Shown here in pieces: positions 35,785 through 46,929 of a DNA stretch of 64,000 nt (position 1 is the stretch's first letter; each line of letters begins with the position of its first letter). The position numbers and the translations under genes were made by a program. The notes below the pieces were generated by a model. That model saw only the letters and a list, made by a program, of their open reading frames with translations, did not search any database and had not been told where the DNA came from. The stretch comes from Agapanthus africanus. Lineage: Eukaryota > Streptophyta > Magnoliopsida > Asparagales > Amaryllidaceae. The stretch covers positions 190,791,044 to 190,855,043 of the forward strand of contig CM057344.1 in NCBI GenBank assembly GCA_030015575.1, in the 5' to 3' direction.

Positions 35785-37908
35785 TGTAAGTATACGGTAG
35801 CGCCCCGACCGTCTTTCAGACGCCAAAATGCGGAACAAAACTTTTATAGAACTGGTGCTATCGTATACTATATCCCAGGATCTGCCATTAACGCTAAACT
35901 AATAAACTGTAAAGTGGGTAGAAATGTTATACCGAACGATCCGGGTCCTTCGGTCTTCAACCATCATCCCACGCTTTGTTGCAGCTGATCCGAACTCGCT
36001 CGATCTCCGGTCTCGTCGTCCAGGTGGCACCACGTCGACGGATCTTTAAACGGGTTCCCGCCTCTGAACCGAGGCAACTCGATCATCAAGTTTGCTAAAA
36101 GAGATGACCAAGATTGATGTAGAGAATGAGTAGAACACTTTGTCTCGTTAATTCCAAGGCTATGGACGAACGGTTAATGAAGTTGCCTTTTTGAATCGGG
36201 TAAATGGAAATTAAGCTATATGAAATTTCCATGAACTAAACTATCATAATCTTTTCAAGCAAATAACCATGCATCACTCACAATGAAGGGGCCGGCCATT
36301 TTAACAAGAGGAGGGAGGTGAGTGTAGGAGCAAAGGGTGGTAATCAAAAGGCAAAAGATCAAGGAGAAATATCTTAAGCATTACCAAAATCCATTAATGC
36401 AAATGGTGACTCATATTAAATACCTCACCAATGTAATTAATGCAAGATTGAGTCATGAAAACCTAGTCATCAAATAATTAATGCCATGATGAGTCACAAA
36501 TCCTAGTCACCATTTTTAGAATCTTCTAGAACCATAACTCACCCAATGATGAAAAGATAAATCCGTATTAAACATTGTATTAAACCGAATGTTTAATACG
36601 GGTGATAGAAAACAGGAAACCGACAACTTCCAAAAGCGATCCTGAAACGAATTTCAGGATAACCCCGTAATAGTATAAACATACCCACATTTGTATTACG
36701 ACCGAATACAAATGCAACCGAGATAAAGATATTATATCTACACAGTATAATACTCGGATCTGGTTTAAACCAAAGCCCACCAGTATTATCTGCCCGAAAT
36801 ATGACACGTGCGTAAACGCACGTGCATTTTCCGAACCCTGCCATAAAATCATACGGCCTCTACAACGTTTCGCCCGAACTTGGGAAACTCTCTGTGGGGG
36901 ACTCTAATGACTCATCAATATACTGGCACTGGGTATAACCACTAGCACGTCAGAGGTACTAGCTGTACGTAACGGTTGCCTATGTATTGATTGGAAGGGA
37001 AGCTGACGAGCGAACTCATCCAGAAACCCTACTAAGCCTGACAGTGACAATATCCGTACAGTCTGGTCCATTCGTCTATGAGTATCGCATATAGGGCCTA
37101 GGGGCTGGTAAACTTCAGACCCCCAATAGTTGTATAAGTCGTGTCAAAGAAAGAAGCCCAGAACACTCTGAGATACTACTGGAATACCTACCAGTAAATC
37201 TCGATTACCCTGGCCAGGGATTTCGTGTAATGGCTCTCCTAAACACAGCGCGATCTCACCCCCAATACCGGGAGAGACGAATCCCCGACGATCTTCTCAC
37301 TGCCTCCATGTGGCTCGGGACTGTACCCAAAAAATACCTGTTTGCACAACTCCTTTGACTCGTGGTAGGGTATAAATCAAAGTACAGTGGGAACTCACAC
37401 GAGACAAATGACGACCTCAGGTCGATGCACTAACCTGTACACATGTCACCAGGGAACTGCTATCTGACGATATGTATAATACCAACTCAGCATGTTCCCG
37501 GCGATTCCAGTCCGGTGTACTCATAACCCAATGAGCACCTGTATACATCTTAGGTGGATCAACTAACACCAATGGCTTGTGAGACCGGCCACAGCCCCTC
37601 GTCGGGGTCTCGAATGTATACACCAGTCTACTCTGGAGTATCGATGCCCTGTCTTGAAACTCCCACGACTAGGGACACTTTAAGGATGTGCTTATAGACC
37701 CCAGCTCCCACGTATATGATCCCCATCATACTGCTGGTAGTCAAGCAAGATCCTAAGGGCTCTATCAAAGTATAACAGTGATAAAGACAAACCAGATAGT
37801 ATACTATCATCTTGAGTAAGACTGTTTTATCGGTATAGGCCCTTCCTCAATCATCACAATCACGTACCTGCGATCCAATAATTGACTTTGAGGGCACTAT
37901 ATCCAACA
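35785..37908 (-). mobile_element. 5' LTR of reverse Copia-II
   Basis: Plus-strand view TGTAAG (35785) to CCAACA (37908), then TSD GAGAG. Contains the inverted repeats at 37170-37202 and 37208-37219. The family inverted repeat reads GATAGTATACTATC here, a perfect palindrome after one change. Confidence 0.93.
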
Positions 37909-37913
37909 GAGAG

Positions 37914-39609
37914 AACAATATTAATCTATACAAGGCCTTACACAGGACAAAAGTTAGCACCAACCATTAAAAAATTCTATCATGATACGACCACGGTTGG
38001 TGGAAGAATGCATAAAGGAAAGAAAAGAAGAATACGCGAGACCGTATGGGGATGGAAGCGGAATACAGTCTCGGTGGAGGAGAAGAATGGCGGAGGGGAA
38101 AAAGAAATGGAATACAAACTTGAGGGTGGAAATGGAGTGAATAAATGAGTACAATTTTTAATGGCCGATGTGTAAAAAGCGATTGTACTAATCTATTAAC
38201 CTGTCGAGAAATGGGGTCAAATCTCTCAAGATTCGTGAGAAAACATGGGTAGACCGAACTTGGTAAACCAGACACAGGAAATGAAAGTGATACGGTGTCT
38301 TGCGAAGTAGGAACGATGGAAAGGATGGAGGGAAGTGATCGAGGAATGAGATCGGTTAAACGTTCAGGAGGGTGTACACAGTCAAGGAAAAGGATAAGTT
38401 GAATTGGAAAATCCGATTCATCAAATAAAACTTCCTCAATTTTATCCTCAAAATTCTCCTTAAAAGTTAGCTCATCCACGCATTCGTCATCAATTTCCAG
38501 ACACATATGGGGTTCGGGAAAAACAGTTAATGACTCAGGATGATGTCCACACGGAAGTGAAAGGACATGATGAATTGGTGAGAAAAACTCATCCAAGGCT
38601 GTGGGTTCATCATCCAAAATATTCCTAGTGTCGATATCCTCAGTCAAGTGAAAATCAAATTTCTCAGTCACCTCATCAAAAGCATAGATTTCAATCAATT
38701 GTGGTTCTAGGATGGAGGTGCAGAGGTCAAAGGGATTGGGTGTGGTTTCACTTGACAGTGTCCCTTCACAATCCGGTAAATCAAGCACTGCAAAGTCGCA
38801 CAACTCATTAAACATTCTATCTTCAATTGGTGAATCATTTGGGACACTTGATAGACTTTCAAAACCGGAGTTGTGGAATTCAATTTGTAATGGGTAGGTT
38901 TGATTTGGAAGGGCGTACCGCTCACTCTCATTACTTAAATTCCCAATCTGTCCTATCGCCTCATCATACATTGGAAAATTCGGAGCAAGTTGGAAACTAG
39001 CTACTGGTTCGTTAGGTTGTATGGGGGCGGCTATTGACGCATTCAAATCCATCATCTGTTGGCATGGCGCTACCCGAAATTCTTCCAATGACTGTTCAAG
39101 ATTAGACATGGGCTGTGAAGGTGTTTCAGTAAAAGATTCAAACTCGTTTGGATACGTGAAACTCCTAAAAGGCTGTTCAGAAGAAATGTCTAGGGAAGGT
39201 GTAAAAGTCGGGTAGGATTGGTAAGAATCGAATGGTTTGACAGGATTAAGATCAACGTTATGATAAGGATGTGATTGGAATTGTTGATCGAAAGAATTGG
39301 AAGTGGTGAAAGGAGTGAAAGATCGGCTACGGGATTGCGCAATACGTTCAGCAATAGACATCGGTTTAAGAGTTGCCACGTTCCCTCAGAAGGGGTATCA
39401 ATACGAGGAGGGTTGAAAGTTTGAAAAGGTTGATATGACATGGATTGTGGTGTCCAACTGGTTTTCCTAGAAGTGTCTATCCGATCTTTCAAAGAGATTT
39501 TTGGCATGGATGGATCGTTTGTCGTTCTACCAAAACTAGATTCGTATGAGGTAATATCTAGCTGTGGCTACCAAATTTCGGCAAGAGTTGGTCTATGTAG
39601 GGTACCCAT
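37914..39609 (-). CDS. Unknown ORF of the Tat-type element (broken by one stop and one frameshift)
   Basis: No known family is recognised. A 470-codon minus-strand frame runs from 39379 to the TAA at 37967-37969. Its first codon is GTG; the first ATG is at 39361. Comparing frames, an upstream stretch starting at ATG 39609 runs in a second frame, crosses a TAG at 39568-39570 (codon 14), and overlaps the long frame near 39380, suggesting an original start at 39609 with one stop and one frameshift acquired. Two similar basic motifs occur: SLKDRIDTSRKTSWTP and SIAERIAQSRSRSFTP. The middle is acidic and rich in Asp/Glu/Ser/Pro. Two CxHxPExLT-like repeats occur (CGHHPESLT, CVHPPERLT). The C-terminus is hydrophobic and basic. 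No CCHC knuckle, protease, RT or integrase motif is seen. By position, sense and size it may replace Gag; a captured host fragment is also possible. Confidence 0.6.
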
Positions 39610-40985
39610 GATATGAAGATAAGAAAAAGGAGATGAAAAAAGAATGTGAGATTTTTTAAAATTTTTTTATGTTAGTTATCAACAAAAGTATGAAATATAC
39701 ACACCAAAAGACAAGAAGAAAAATAATCACGACATAATACCACACACCTAATCGGTCTAGGGTTCACCTAGGTCAACTAGACCTGCTCAAGAACTTGATT
39801 GTCGAAGTAAAACTGTGTCGAGAAATGGGCTCAAGATATACTGATCACGAGGCCAGGTAAGTGCAGAGATATGGGGAGGTTTTCCAACGCTTTCGCGAAG
39901 TTCCTTAATTAGAATAATCCTTTATATTTTGGCAGTTTCACCGTGAACACTTTCTTAGACACCCCGTGAACGATATACCATTAAGCGGTGTTCTAAACAC
40001 AGTTAACTTCTCCTAATGAGAGCGAAGTCCTTAAAGGCTTAAAGTCTAGTTTCTTTTAAAATTTGTGCGGGTAAACGTTATGCTCAATTTCATGATTTAT
40101 GGGCCACGGAAAAGGTGATGAAATCCTTTATCGTATGTTGTGGGGTTCGCTTGCCCTTAAGTCCATATTAATGGATGCAATGCGCAAATCAATGAAAAAG
40201 TTCAAAACGTTAAACAATCACTTTTTTTTATGTTTAGGCACGACACTGCAAAAAATACGGGTTAGTCACTTTTGGAGTTTGACAGCGAACTTGCAAAGAA
40301 TCCTGCAAAGATAATATATTGGATGCGTCGGATTTGAGAAGAAGGTGTTAGTAAATACGTACCGATAAGTTTTTGGGTTACGAAACCCTTGTTTAATTGA
40401 ATCCGGCTAGCTTGAAAAGTTCGATTGCGTGGGTCAAACTACCCGGATCTTTGGCACTGTACTTCGCAATCATCTTAACTTTGAATGTACACTTTTCTCC
40501 ACACGATCGCAATTTGCAAATCCGTCAAAATCTGCAAATGTTGGAAAAATGGATTTTTAGTGCGAAAAAGCGATATGAATGCCCAAACTCCTGCACACAC
40601 AAAATTATAAAAATCAAACAATAAAATGGGGATAATAATAGAACAATGGAACACAGTCCAAAATTTGGCAGCAAATGGAGAAGAAAAATCCGTCGGCGCC
40701 GGTTTTATGGAGAATCTTGTCGGTCTCGTTTGGGCAGTTGGGTTCCAATTTTCTTCTGATGTCTCAGTGTTCTACTAGTATCTCAATGTTATCGTTTAAT
40801 TTTTCTAATTAGTCCCAGAATGTTAGCAGGTCCAATTTCCAGAGAGCAAAATGTTAGAGTTGTTAATTTTTGTTTTGGTTTTGAAATTTTTTGATTTTTT
40901 TAATTTTGTTTTCAGAATGGTGTTAGATTTATAAACAAGATATACAGAGATTTACTCGAAATAACAAGAATAAAAACGTTACCGT
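39610..40985 (-). mobile_element. 5' untranslated leader of the Tat-type element
   Basis: About 1.4 kb between PBS and the first ATG of the unknown ORF. No domain is visible on either strand; short plus-strand frames (40099-40314, 40397-40624) are antisense and have no support. A GTCGAGAAATGGGCTCAA block at about 39817-39834 has a near copy at about 38202-38219 within the ORF region. Confidence 0.65.
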
Positions 40986-41004
40986 CTCCCCGGCAATGGC
41001 GCCA
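40986..41004 (-). other. Primer binding site of the Tat-type element
   Basis: Minus strand TGGCGCCATTGCCGGGGAG, two bases inside the LTR edge. This TGGCGCC(A/G)TTGCCGGGGA form is typical of Tat/Athila-group gypsy elements, probably a tRNA-Asp complement (from memory). It clearly differs from the Met-tRNA sites of all other elements here. Confidence 0.85.
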
Positions 41005-41006
41005 TT

Positions 41007-42538
41007 TGATTGGTACGCGCTTTCACGTGTCGTATTTAGTTCTAAAGTTAACCGCAATCAAGACGGCATCGCATGTAGCTAGCCGCGATGAGTACGGGTC
41101 GTCCGCAGGGAGATGGTGCGTTTTGCGTTCTTGTTATCACGAGTTAATGCAAGGGTCGGAATGGTTCGATTCTATCAGATGTGTTTGTATATGCAAAGTA
41201 TAAGTTGTTAGGAATATAGGTAGGTTATTATAAGTTAGGGAAGTTCGTACTCAATCCTTTGTGCCGAGCTTGACTATTGAAGCTAGAGTAATCAGCAACA
41301 ACATGGATTAGGGTGCTTAAGCACGGTATTTGTGAAATCCGTCTTATTGACCCTTGTCCGTCCGATCTTGTCTCTTGACTTTCGCCTCCGGTCAAATCAA
41401 CGCAACCGATCATGGTTAGGGATCGCCGATACCTTGCTATGGTAGGTTGCCTAACGGAGTGTTTGCGTAAGGTTTGGGCGGAGTTCAATTGGAAAATATC
41501 GGGCAAAAGAAATGAGCAAAGAAAACCTTAACTTACAATATCATTCTCATTCCTAACAACACCATTATTCACAAACCATCAAAACAAAAAAAAAGAAAGA
41601 GCAAATGAAATGATAAAAAAGGAATAACACAACATTGCAAGTAAGTAAATGGAAAGAAATAAATTGCAGGTAAGTAAAAGAGATAGAAAAGGAATATTAA
41701 GAACCTAAGTGCAGAATGAAAGATTTATTAACTTCAAGTGATGGTACAAACCATGAGTTCAATAACCAAAACTTAAACATGCAAGCTCAATGAAGAGGTT
41801 GCAAGATCAAGAGAAGGCAAAGAACTCAAGGTGAACTAGCTACTATATACAAAGCTTCAAAAATGAAAAGAGAAACAAAGAGTAAACTATAGCTCAAAGT
41901 ATATCCAACTCTCTCTTCTCTTGCTCACTGATATGGCATTTATAGGCACAAAATAAGAATAAACAAATAATATATTAAGGATGATGTGACAACAAAAGAT
42001 AGACAGAAGAAAATTAGAGCACATTGGTTAACAATGGACCGGTGGTGCCGGGCTTTTTGGACATGTCGCCGGTCTACTTGATGAGTTTGGCGCTCATGTT
42101 GGTGTGGTGGTCTCGAGTGCACTCAACAAGTCCACTGGTAATGTTTGATTTCTTCATATCAGGTTGGGTTATACTCAGTAGTCTTGTAGGAAAACTTGAT
42201 GTTTTAAATCACATCACAACTTTTTTCATTTATCACACATCACCTCACTTGTGCCCACTTATGCCAAAGAGTTATGTGCATACTTGTATTGTGTTGGACC
42301 AAAATTGTGTACATATTTATTTGTTGCAAAAGAACTCATTGGATATTGATCGGTTTGTAGTTCCGGTTGCAGCGTCGGCTCATAAATGTTATATCTGTGA
42401 ATTTGAGCGTGTTTCTAGTATCTTGTCACGAATACCTGTAATCTATATTTACTGAGCAGACACTGGTTAATAGTACCATTATATAACAAAATAGATAATG
42501 AATGAGTGGTATTAAAATACGGTTTTCTGAGATGAATA
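41007..42538 (-). mobile_element. 5' LTR of the Tat-type element
   Basis: Plus-strand view TGATTGG (41007) to GATGAATA (42538, mutated from AACA). The TSD GAACT follows at 42539. Aligns end to end with 23118-24646. The 143-codon antisense frame (42024-42455) corresponds to the one in the other LTR and is not called. Confidence 0.93.
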
Positions 42539-42543
42539 GAACT

Positions 42544-43346
42544 CAAAGGAACTTGCTTCGGTTCGAGGATGGTTTCCGGTTCGGGAGAAATTGAATAGGA
42601 TTATTCGATTGTTTTTTCTCTTTACCTTCTCGCAGGTTGTGAGAGCTTCTAGTATTAGGAGAGTACACCTATTACTCTTATTAGATAGTCTTCTTCCAAA
42701 CCTTAGGCTGGTGCTGAAAGGTAGGGAAGGAAGAAAACCAATTAGCTTAAAATATGGTGTACAAAAGGTAAGAAGTAAAAACATATAAAGGGATTGGAGT
42801 GAGGTTAAGGAAATATACGGTTACTTTCATGAATTTGGATGGTGTAAGAGGCATTACTAGGAATACCCGGCCACCCCTTCGAAACATTTTTATGTTTCAG
42901 TTTTACTGTGCGGTATTAATTGAAAACTGTTTTCCCAATAAGATTCTGACTCTAGGGTATGTATTTACCAGATTTGATTCTCACATCTGTATGACATTAC
43001 AGATGATGAGTGAGAGTAAGATATTGGGAATTGGGTGATTAGATCCTCCATATATCAGAATTCTTTGTAATTGGTGATATTTGAGGAAATCGCCTGGATT
43101 TTTCCTAACGGCAAATATTTGGTTTTGAATATCCGTTGTTATGCACCAATTTCAAACTGATATATCTGTACATTTATTTTATAATGTGAGATATAAATTT
43201 TTGAAATTATGTCTATGACATTTACCTATATCAGTTGATGGTTAGGTATGGTGTATTCAACAACGGTGTAATTCTTCTTAACCATAGCACAATTTTCAAC
43301 CTACGACGCACATGATTTGAGTTATTAAACTCAGAGGACTTATACA
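42544..43346 (+). mobile_element. Copia-II internal fragment, right half
   Basis: Continues the copia sequence interrupted at 23117 and matches the forward copy at about 60290-61100. It is cut at 43346 by the LTR of another Copia-II element. No intact coding domain is visible. Confidence 0.85.
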
Positions 43347-45446
43347 TGTTGGAGATAGTGCCCTCAGAGTCAATTATTGGATCACAGGCACGTGATTGCA
43401 ATGATTGAGGGAGGACCTATACCGGTAGGACAGTCTTACTCAAGATGATAGTATGCTATCTGGTTTATCTTTATCATCGTGTACTGCTTTAGGTGACCTT
43501 ACTGATCACTATTACACGTTGATAGAGCCCCTAGGATTCTTGCTTGACTGCCAGCAGTATGAGGGCGATCATATACGTGGGAGCTGGGGTCTATAAGCAC
43601 ATCCTTAAATGGTCCCTAGTCGTGGGAGTTTCGAGACAGGGCATCGATACTCCAGAGTAGACTAGTGTATACAGTCGAGACCCCGATGAGGGGCGGTGGC
43701 CGGTCTCACAAGCCACTGGTGTCAGCTGGTTCACCTAAGATGTATACAGGTACTCATTGGGTTATGAGTACACCAGACATGACTCGCCGGGAACATACTA
43801 GTTGGTCTATACCTGACGTCAGATTGCTGTTCCCTGGTGACATGTGTACAGGTTAGTTCATCGACCTGAGATCGTCATTTGTCTCGTATGAGTTCCCACT
43901 GTACTTTGATTACTACCCTACCACGCTCAAAGGAGTCGTGCAAACAGGTTTTAGTTGGGTACAGTCCCGAGCCACATGGAGGCAGTGAGCGGATCTGCAG
44001 GGGTTCGTCTCTCCCGGTATTGGAGGTGAGGTCGTGCTGTGTCTAGGAGAGCCATTACACGAAGTCCTTAGCTAAGGCAGGAGATTTACTGGTAGGTATT
44101 CCAGTAATATCTCAGGGTGTTCTGGGCTACACTCCGACACGACTTGTACCGCTTTTAGGGGTCTTACTCTTACCAACCCCCTAGACCCGTCATGTGATGC
44201 TCATAAACGAACGGACCGGACTGTACGGATATTGTCACTGACAGGCTCAGTAGGGTGTCAGGATGAGTACGCTCACAGACGTCCCTTTTGGTTAATAGCT
44301 GGTAGCCTGTCACGTATGGCTAATACCTCTGACGTGCTAGTGGTTAAATCCACAGCCATAGTATTGACAAGTCTTTAGAGTCCCCCACAGACAGTTTCTC
44401 AAGTTTCGGGCGAAACGCTGTAGAGGCCGTATGGAGATATGGCAGGGTTCGATCTTATACGTGCGGTATTGCACGGATCGTGATCGGACGGATAATACTA
44501 GCGGGCTTTGATTTAAGCCGAATCCTAGTATTGTACTGTGTAGATTTTGTCTCATTTCATTTGTATTTGGTCGCAATATTAATGCGGGTATGTATATACA
44601 GTAGCGGGGTTTTCCTGTAATTTATTACGGGATCAGTTTTTTGAAGTTGCCAGTTTGCTTTCCGTTTCGGCCATTTTCCTTGTTTCCTTTCTTTGGCTGA
44701 AAATTGGTGGAGGGGTTATTTGCAATTATGCATTTAACAATTGAGAAAACTTTTGCTTCATGATGGTTTTCATGATGGGTGTAGCTTCCTTTGACTCCAT
44801 GGTTCATGATTGTTTGACCTTTGGTGATATGATGTGAGTAGGTTGTGATCATTGGACTCTCTCATCATCACTCATCATTCTTTCTTCACATCTCTTATGG
44901 TTACCTCCTCACTTCTCTTGTGCTCACCCCCTTGGTATATTTCCTTCCTTATTTTTTTCTTGTAAGGGGCCGGCCATTCATGGGGTGAGGGCTGCCAAAA
45001 AATTTTGAGTGGGATTTTGTTCTCTTCATGCTTGCAAAATCCCCAAGTTCCCTCCACTAAAAGGGCAACTTCATACAACCCCAAATGAGACAAAGCATTC
45101 TACAGTTAACCTACAGCATTCTTGGGCACGTCGGCTCGCCAACTTCGTACCCGAGTTGTCTCGGTCCAGAGGTGGGAGCCCGTAAAAGAACCCGGCGATG
45201 TGGTGCCCTTCCGGCGAGAAGGTGAAGACCGGAGATTCCGCGGGGAGATCGGGACGACGACGAGAAGACCAAAGGACACGGATCGCTCGGTATATCTCTC
45301 CACCCCTTCTCTAGTTAGCTAGGATTAGATTAATGGCCCGATCCGGGATTTTCGTGCGCGGTGGTGCCGGTTCTAGTTTATAGAAAAGTTTTATATTCCG
45401 CATTTTGGCCTCGTTCAGACGGCCGAGGCGCCGCCGTGCACTTACA
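43347..45446 (+). mobile_element. 5' LTR of forward Copia-II
   Basis: TGTTGGAGATAGTGCCC to GTGCACTTACA, 2,100 bp. Contains GATAGTATGCTATC near 43447, palindrome CCTTAGCTAAGG at 44066-44077 and inverted repeat 44081-44113. The 3' LTR has CCTTGGCCAAGG at the matching palindrome (63848-63859): two symmetric changes with pairing kept. Confidence 0.94.
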
Positions 45447-45447
45447 C

Positions 45448-45459
45448 TGGTATCAGAGC
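45448..45459 (+). other. Primer binding site, forward Copia-II
   Basis: TGGTATCAGAGC one base after the LTR end at 45446; exact initiator tRNA-Met complement. Confidence 0.93.
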
Positions 45460-46929
45460 AACGCCATTAACCTAGTCTAGCTTGCTCTAATGTGTTTAAA
45501 AGTTCGATCGAGCGGATTTTCTAAAATGCCTGTTTCCAACTCCAGTTTTCTGTCGAATTATTTTTGGCTCGAATTTTTTTTTTAAAGTGTTGCAGAAAGA
45601 CATGCAGGGAGTTTTAAGACATCTGTGAAAAAATGGTGCTGTGATACTTTATACAGGCCATGGAACCGCGGCCAAATCCCTCTTCTGGCCGCGGTTCCGC
45701 CGCAGTAATTTATGATCACCCTACCAATTTTTTACAGAGGGCCTTGGACATGGAAATGGGGGTTTTGGAATATTCTGTTTGGGCCCTGATTTTCTTTGAG
45801 TGCTCTAGTAGTGCTTGGGGCCCACTTCGGTAAAATTGATCGATCGAAAATCTTAAACATGTTAGTTCACAGTATTTACATTATATCTGCGACCATGAAT
45901 GACATTTGATCGGTAAATCCTGTCTAACTATTATAGCCCTTTTAGACGGATTTGCGAACGTGACATTCACGTTGATGTTCTGTGTTGTACTGTGTGGTTG
46001 CAGATTGTCATGGTGGATAGCCTGGATGCAATGTTAGTACAGTTTTGTTTTATATGTACATTTGATATTGCGGGACGAGTGTCCGACATGTGGACTGTCG
46101 TCACTGCCTGTTTGTATATTATTCTATTGGGGCACGACCGGGCTGAGGTCGATGTACTCGTTGTATGTATATTTTATTTTCTGTACTAGGATTACCCCGC
46201 GGAGGGGTGCACAGGTAGCCGGGTTCTAGAGGGCAACGGGCCAGCATCTCATGGCGTTGAGACGGAGGGGGCCTCACTCTAGAATTGGCGGGCTATTCTC
46301 CGCACTCGTAGGGGATACAGGTTGACCCAAGGAAGGGTGCCCAAGTTACCGGATTCCGTGAAGTGTTGGGTGGTCCATTCACATAGCTGAAGGGGGCTGC
46401 CTCGCTTCAGGTTTTGGCGGGTAACTTGCCGCGCCCGTAGGGGTTTAGGTTTTCATTGCACAGTTTATCCACAGACCAGGGGAACGTCGGGTTTCAGTAG
46501 CGGCTCTATGAAACCCGGGGATCCCAGATATTTGTATTATTCTGTAATACTTATTACATTTCTGTGTTGTTGCATTTTTATCATGCCTTGAGCGAATATT
46601 ATATATTGATATATATACTAGTAGATGTTGTATATGTTTTGCATCCGCGCTAGTCCATTCCCCGCTCTGTCGTTAGTTAAGTAACCTAACGGGTGATGAC
46701 GGGAACCAGTGGTGAATGCGGATGGCATATACGTACATCATTATTTTCGTTCTTTATTGGTGTGATGAATTGATGGGACTGCATTGATTCGGATCAATAC
46801 AAGCTAAACAAACCTATTCTGATGTTGTTGGAACATTTTTCGAAAAGCTGTTATTGCAAGGACGTTCTCTTTTGTTTTGCACAGTGGTATTCGGTTATGA
46901 ATATCCAGCACCTCAGTCGACGAGGCAAG
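45460..46929 (+). mobile_element. Leader of forward Copia-II, part 1 (non-coding)
   Basis: Includes the GC-rich palindrome pair (45657-45704, with exact 12-base arms GGAACCGCGGCC/GGCCGCGGTTCC) and two related CG-rich modules (about 46196-46330 and 46331-46445, each ending GTAGGGG). It has no gag frame. It is interrupted at GCAAG (46925-46929) by the LARD and resumes at 58865. Confidence 0.8.

Larger units (their letters stand above)
26121..37908 (-). mobile_element. Complete but defective Copia-II element (reverse), TSD GAGAG
   Basis: LTRs at 26121-28231 and 35785-37908 (about 2.1 kb, roughly 3% divergent by eye) are flanked by GAGAG at 26116-26120 and 37909-37913. PBS and polypurine tract lie at the expected inner edges. 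The interior is about 5.45 kb without the nested solo LTR (31040-33138). It has a long leader and scrambled RT/RNase H remnants but no readable gag, protease or integrase. It shares pol lesions with the forward copy at 43347-64000, so the parent element was probably already defective when it moved. Confidence 0.92.
23118..42538 (-). mobile_element. Non-autonomous Tat/Athila-type gypsy element, TSD GAACT
   Basis: The element has two LTRs of about 1.53 kb, flanked by GAACT at 23113-23117 and 42539-42543; the joined flanks rebuild continuous copia sequence. The PBS (40986-41004) and purine tract (24647-24664) give reverse orientation. Without the nested copia (26121-37908) its interior is about 4.6 kb. 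It contains one long ORF at the gag position and no protease, RT, RNase H or integrase. It therefore needs enzymes from another element. TTTGGGGGTAT motifs before the 3' LTR are like those of Tat/Athila elements. Confidence 0.9.

Noticed and set aside
37882..38148. Basic plus-strand frame overlapping the end of the unknown ORF
   Set aside because: Starts inside the Copia-II LTR, crosses the TSD junction and is antisense to the long ORF.
45992..46189. Sense frame in the Copia-II leader similar to 34952-35203
   Set aside because: The two copies align as DNA, with changes spread over all codon positions, different ends, and an indel in the Copia-I counterpart near 6270-6450; probably non-coding homology.
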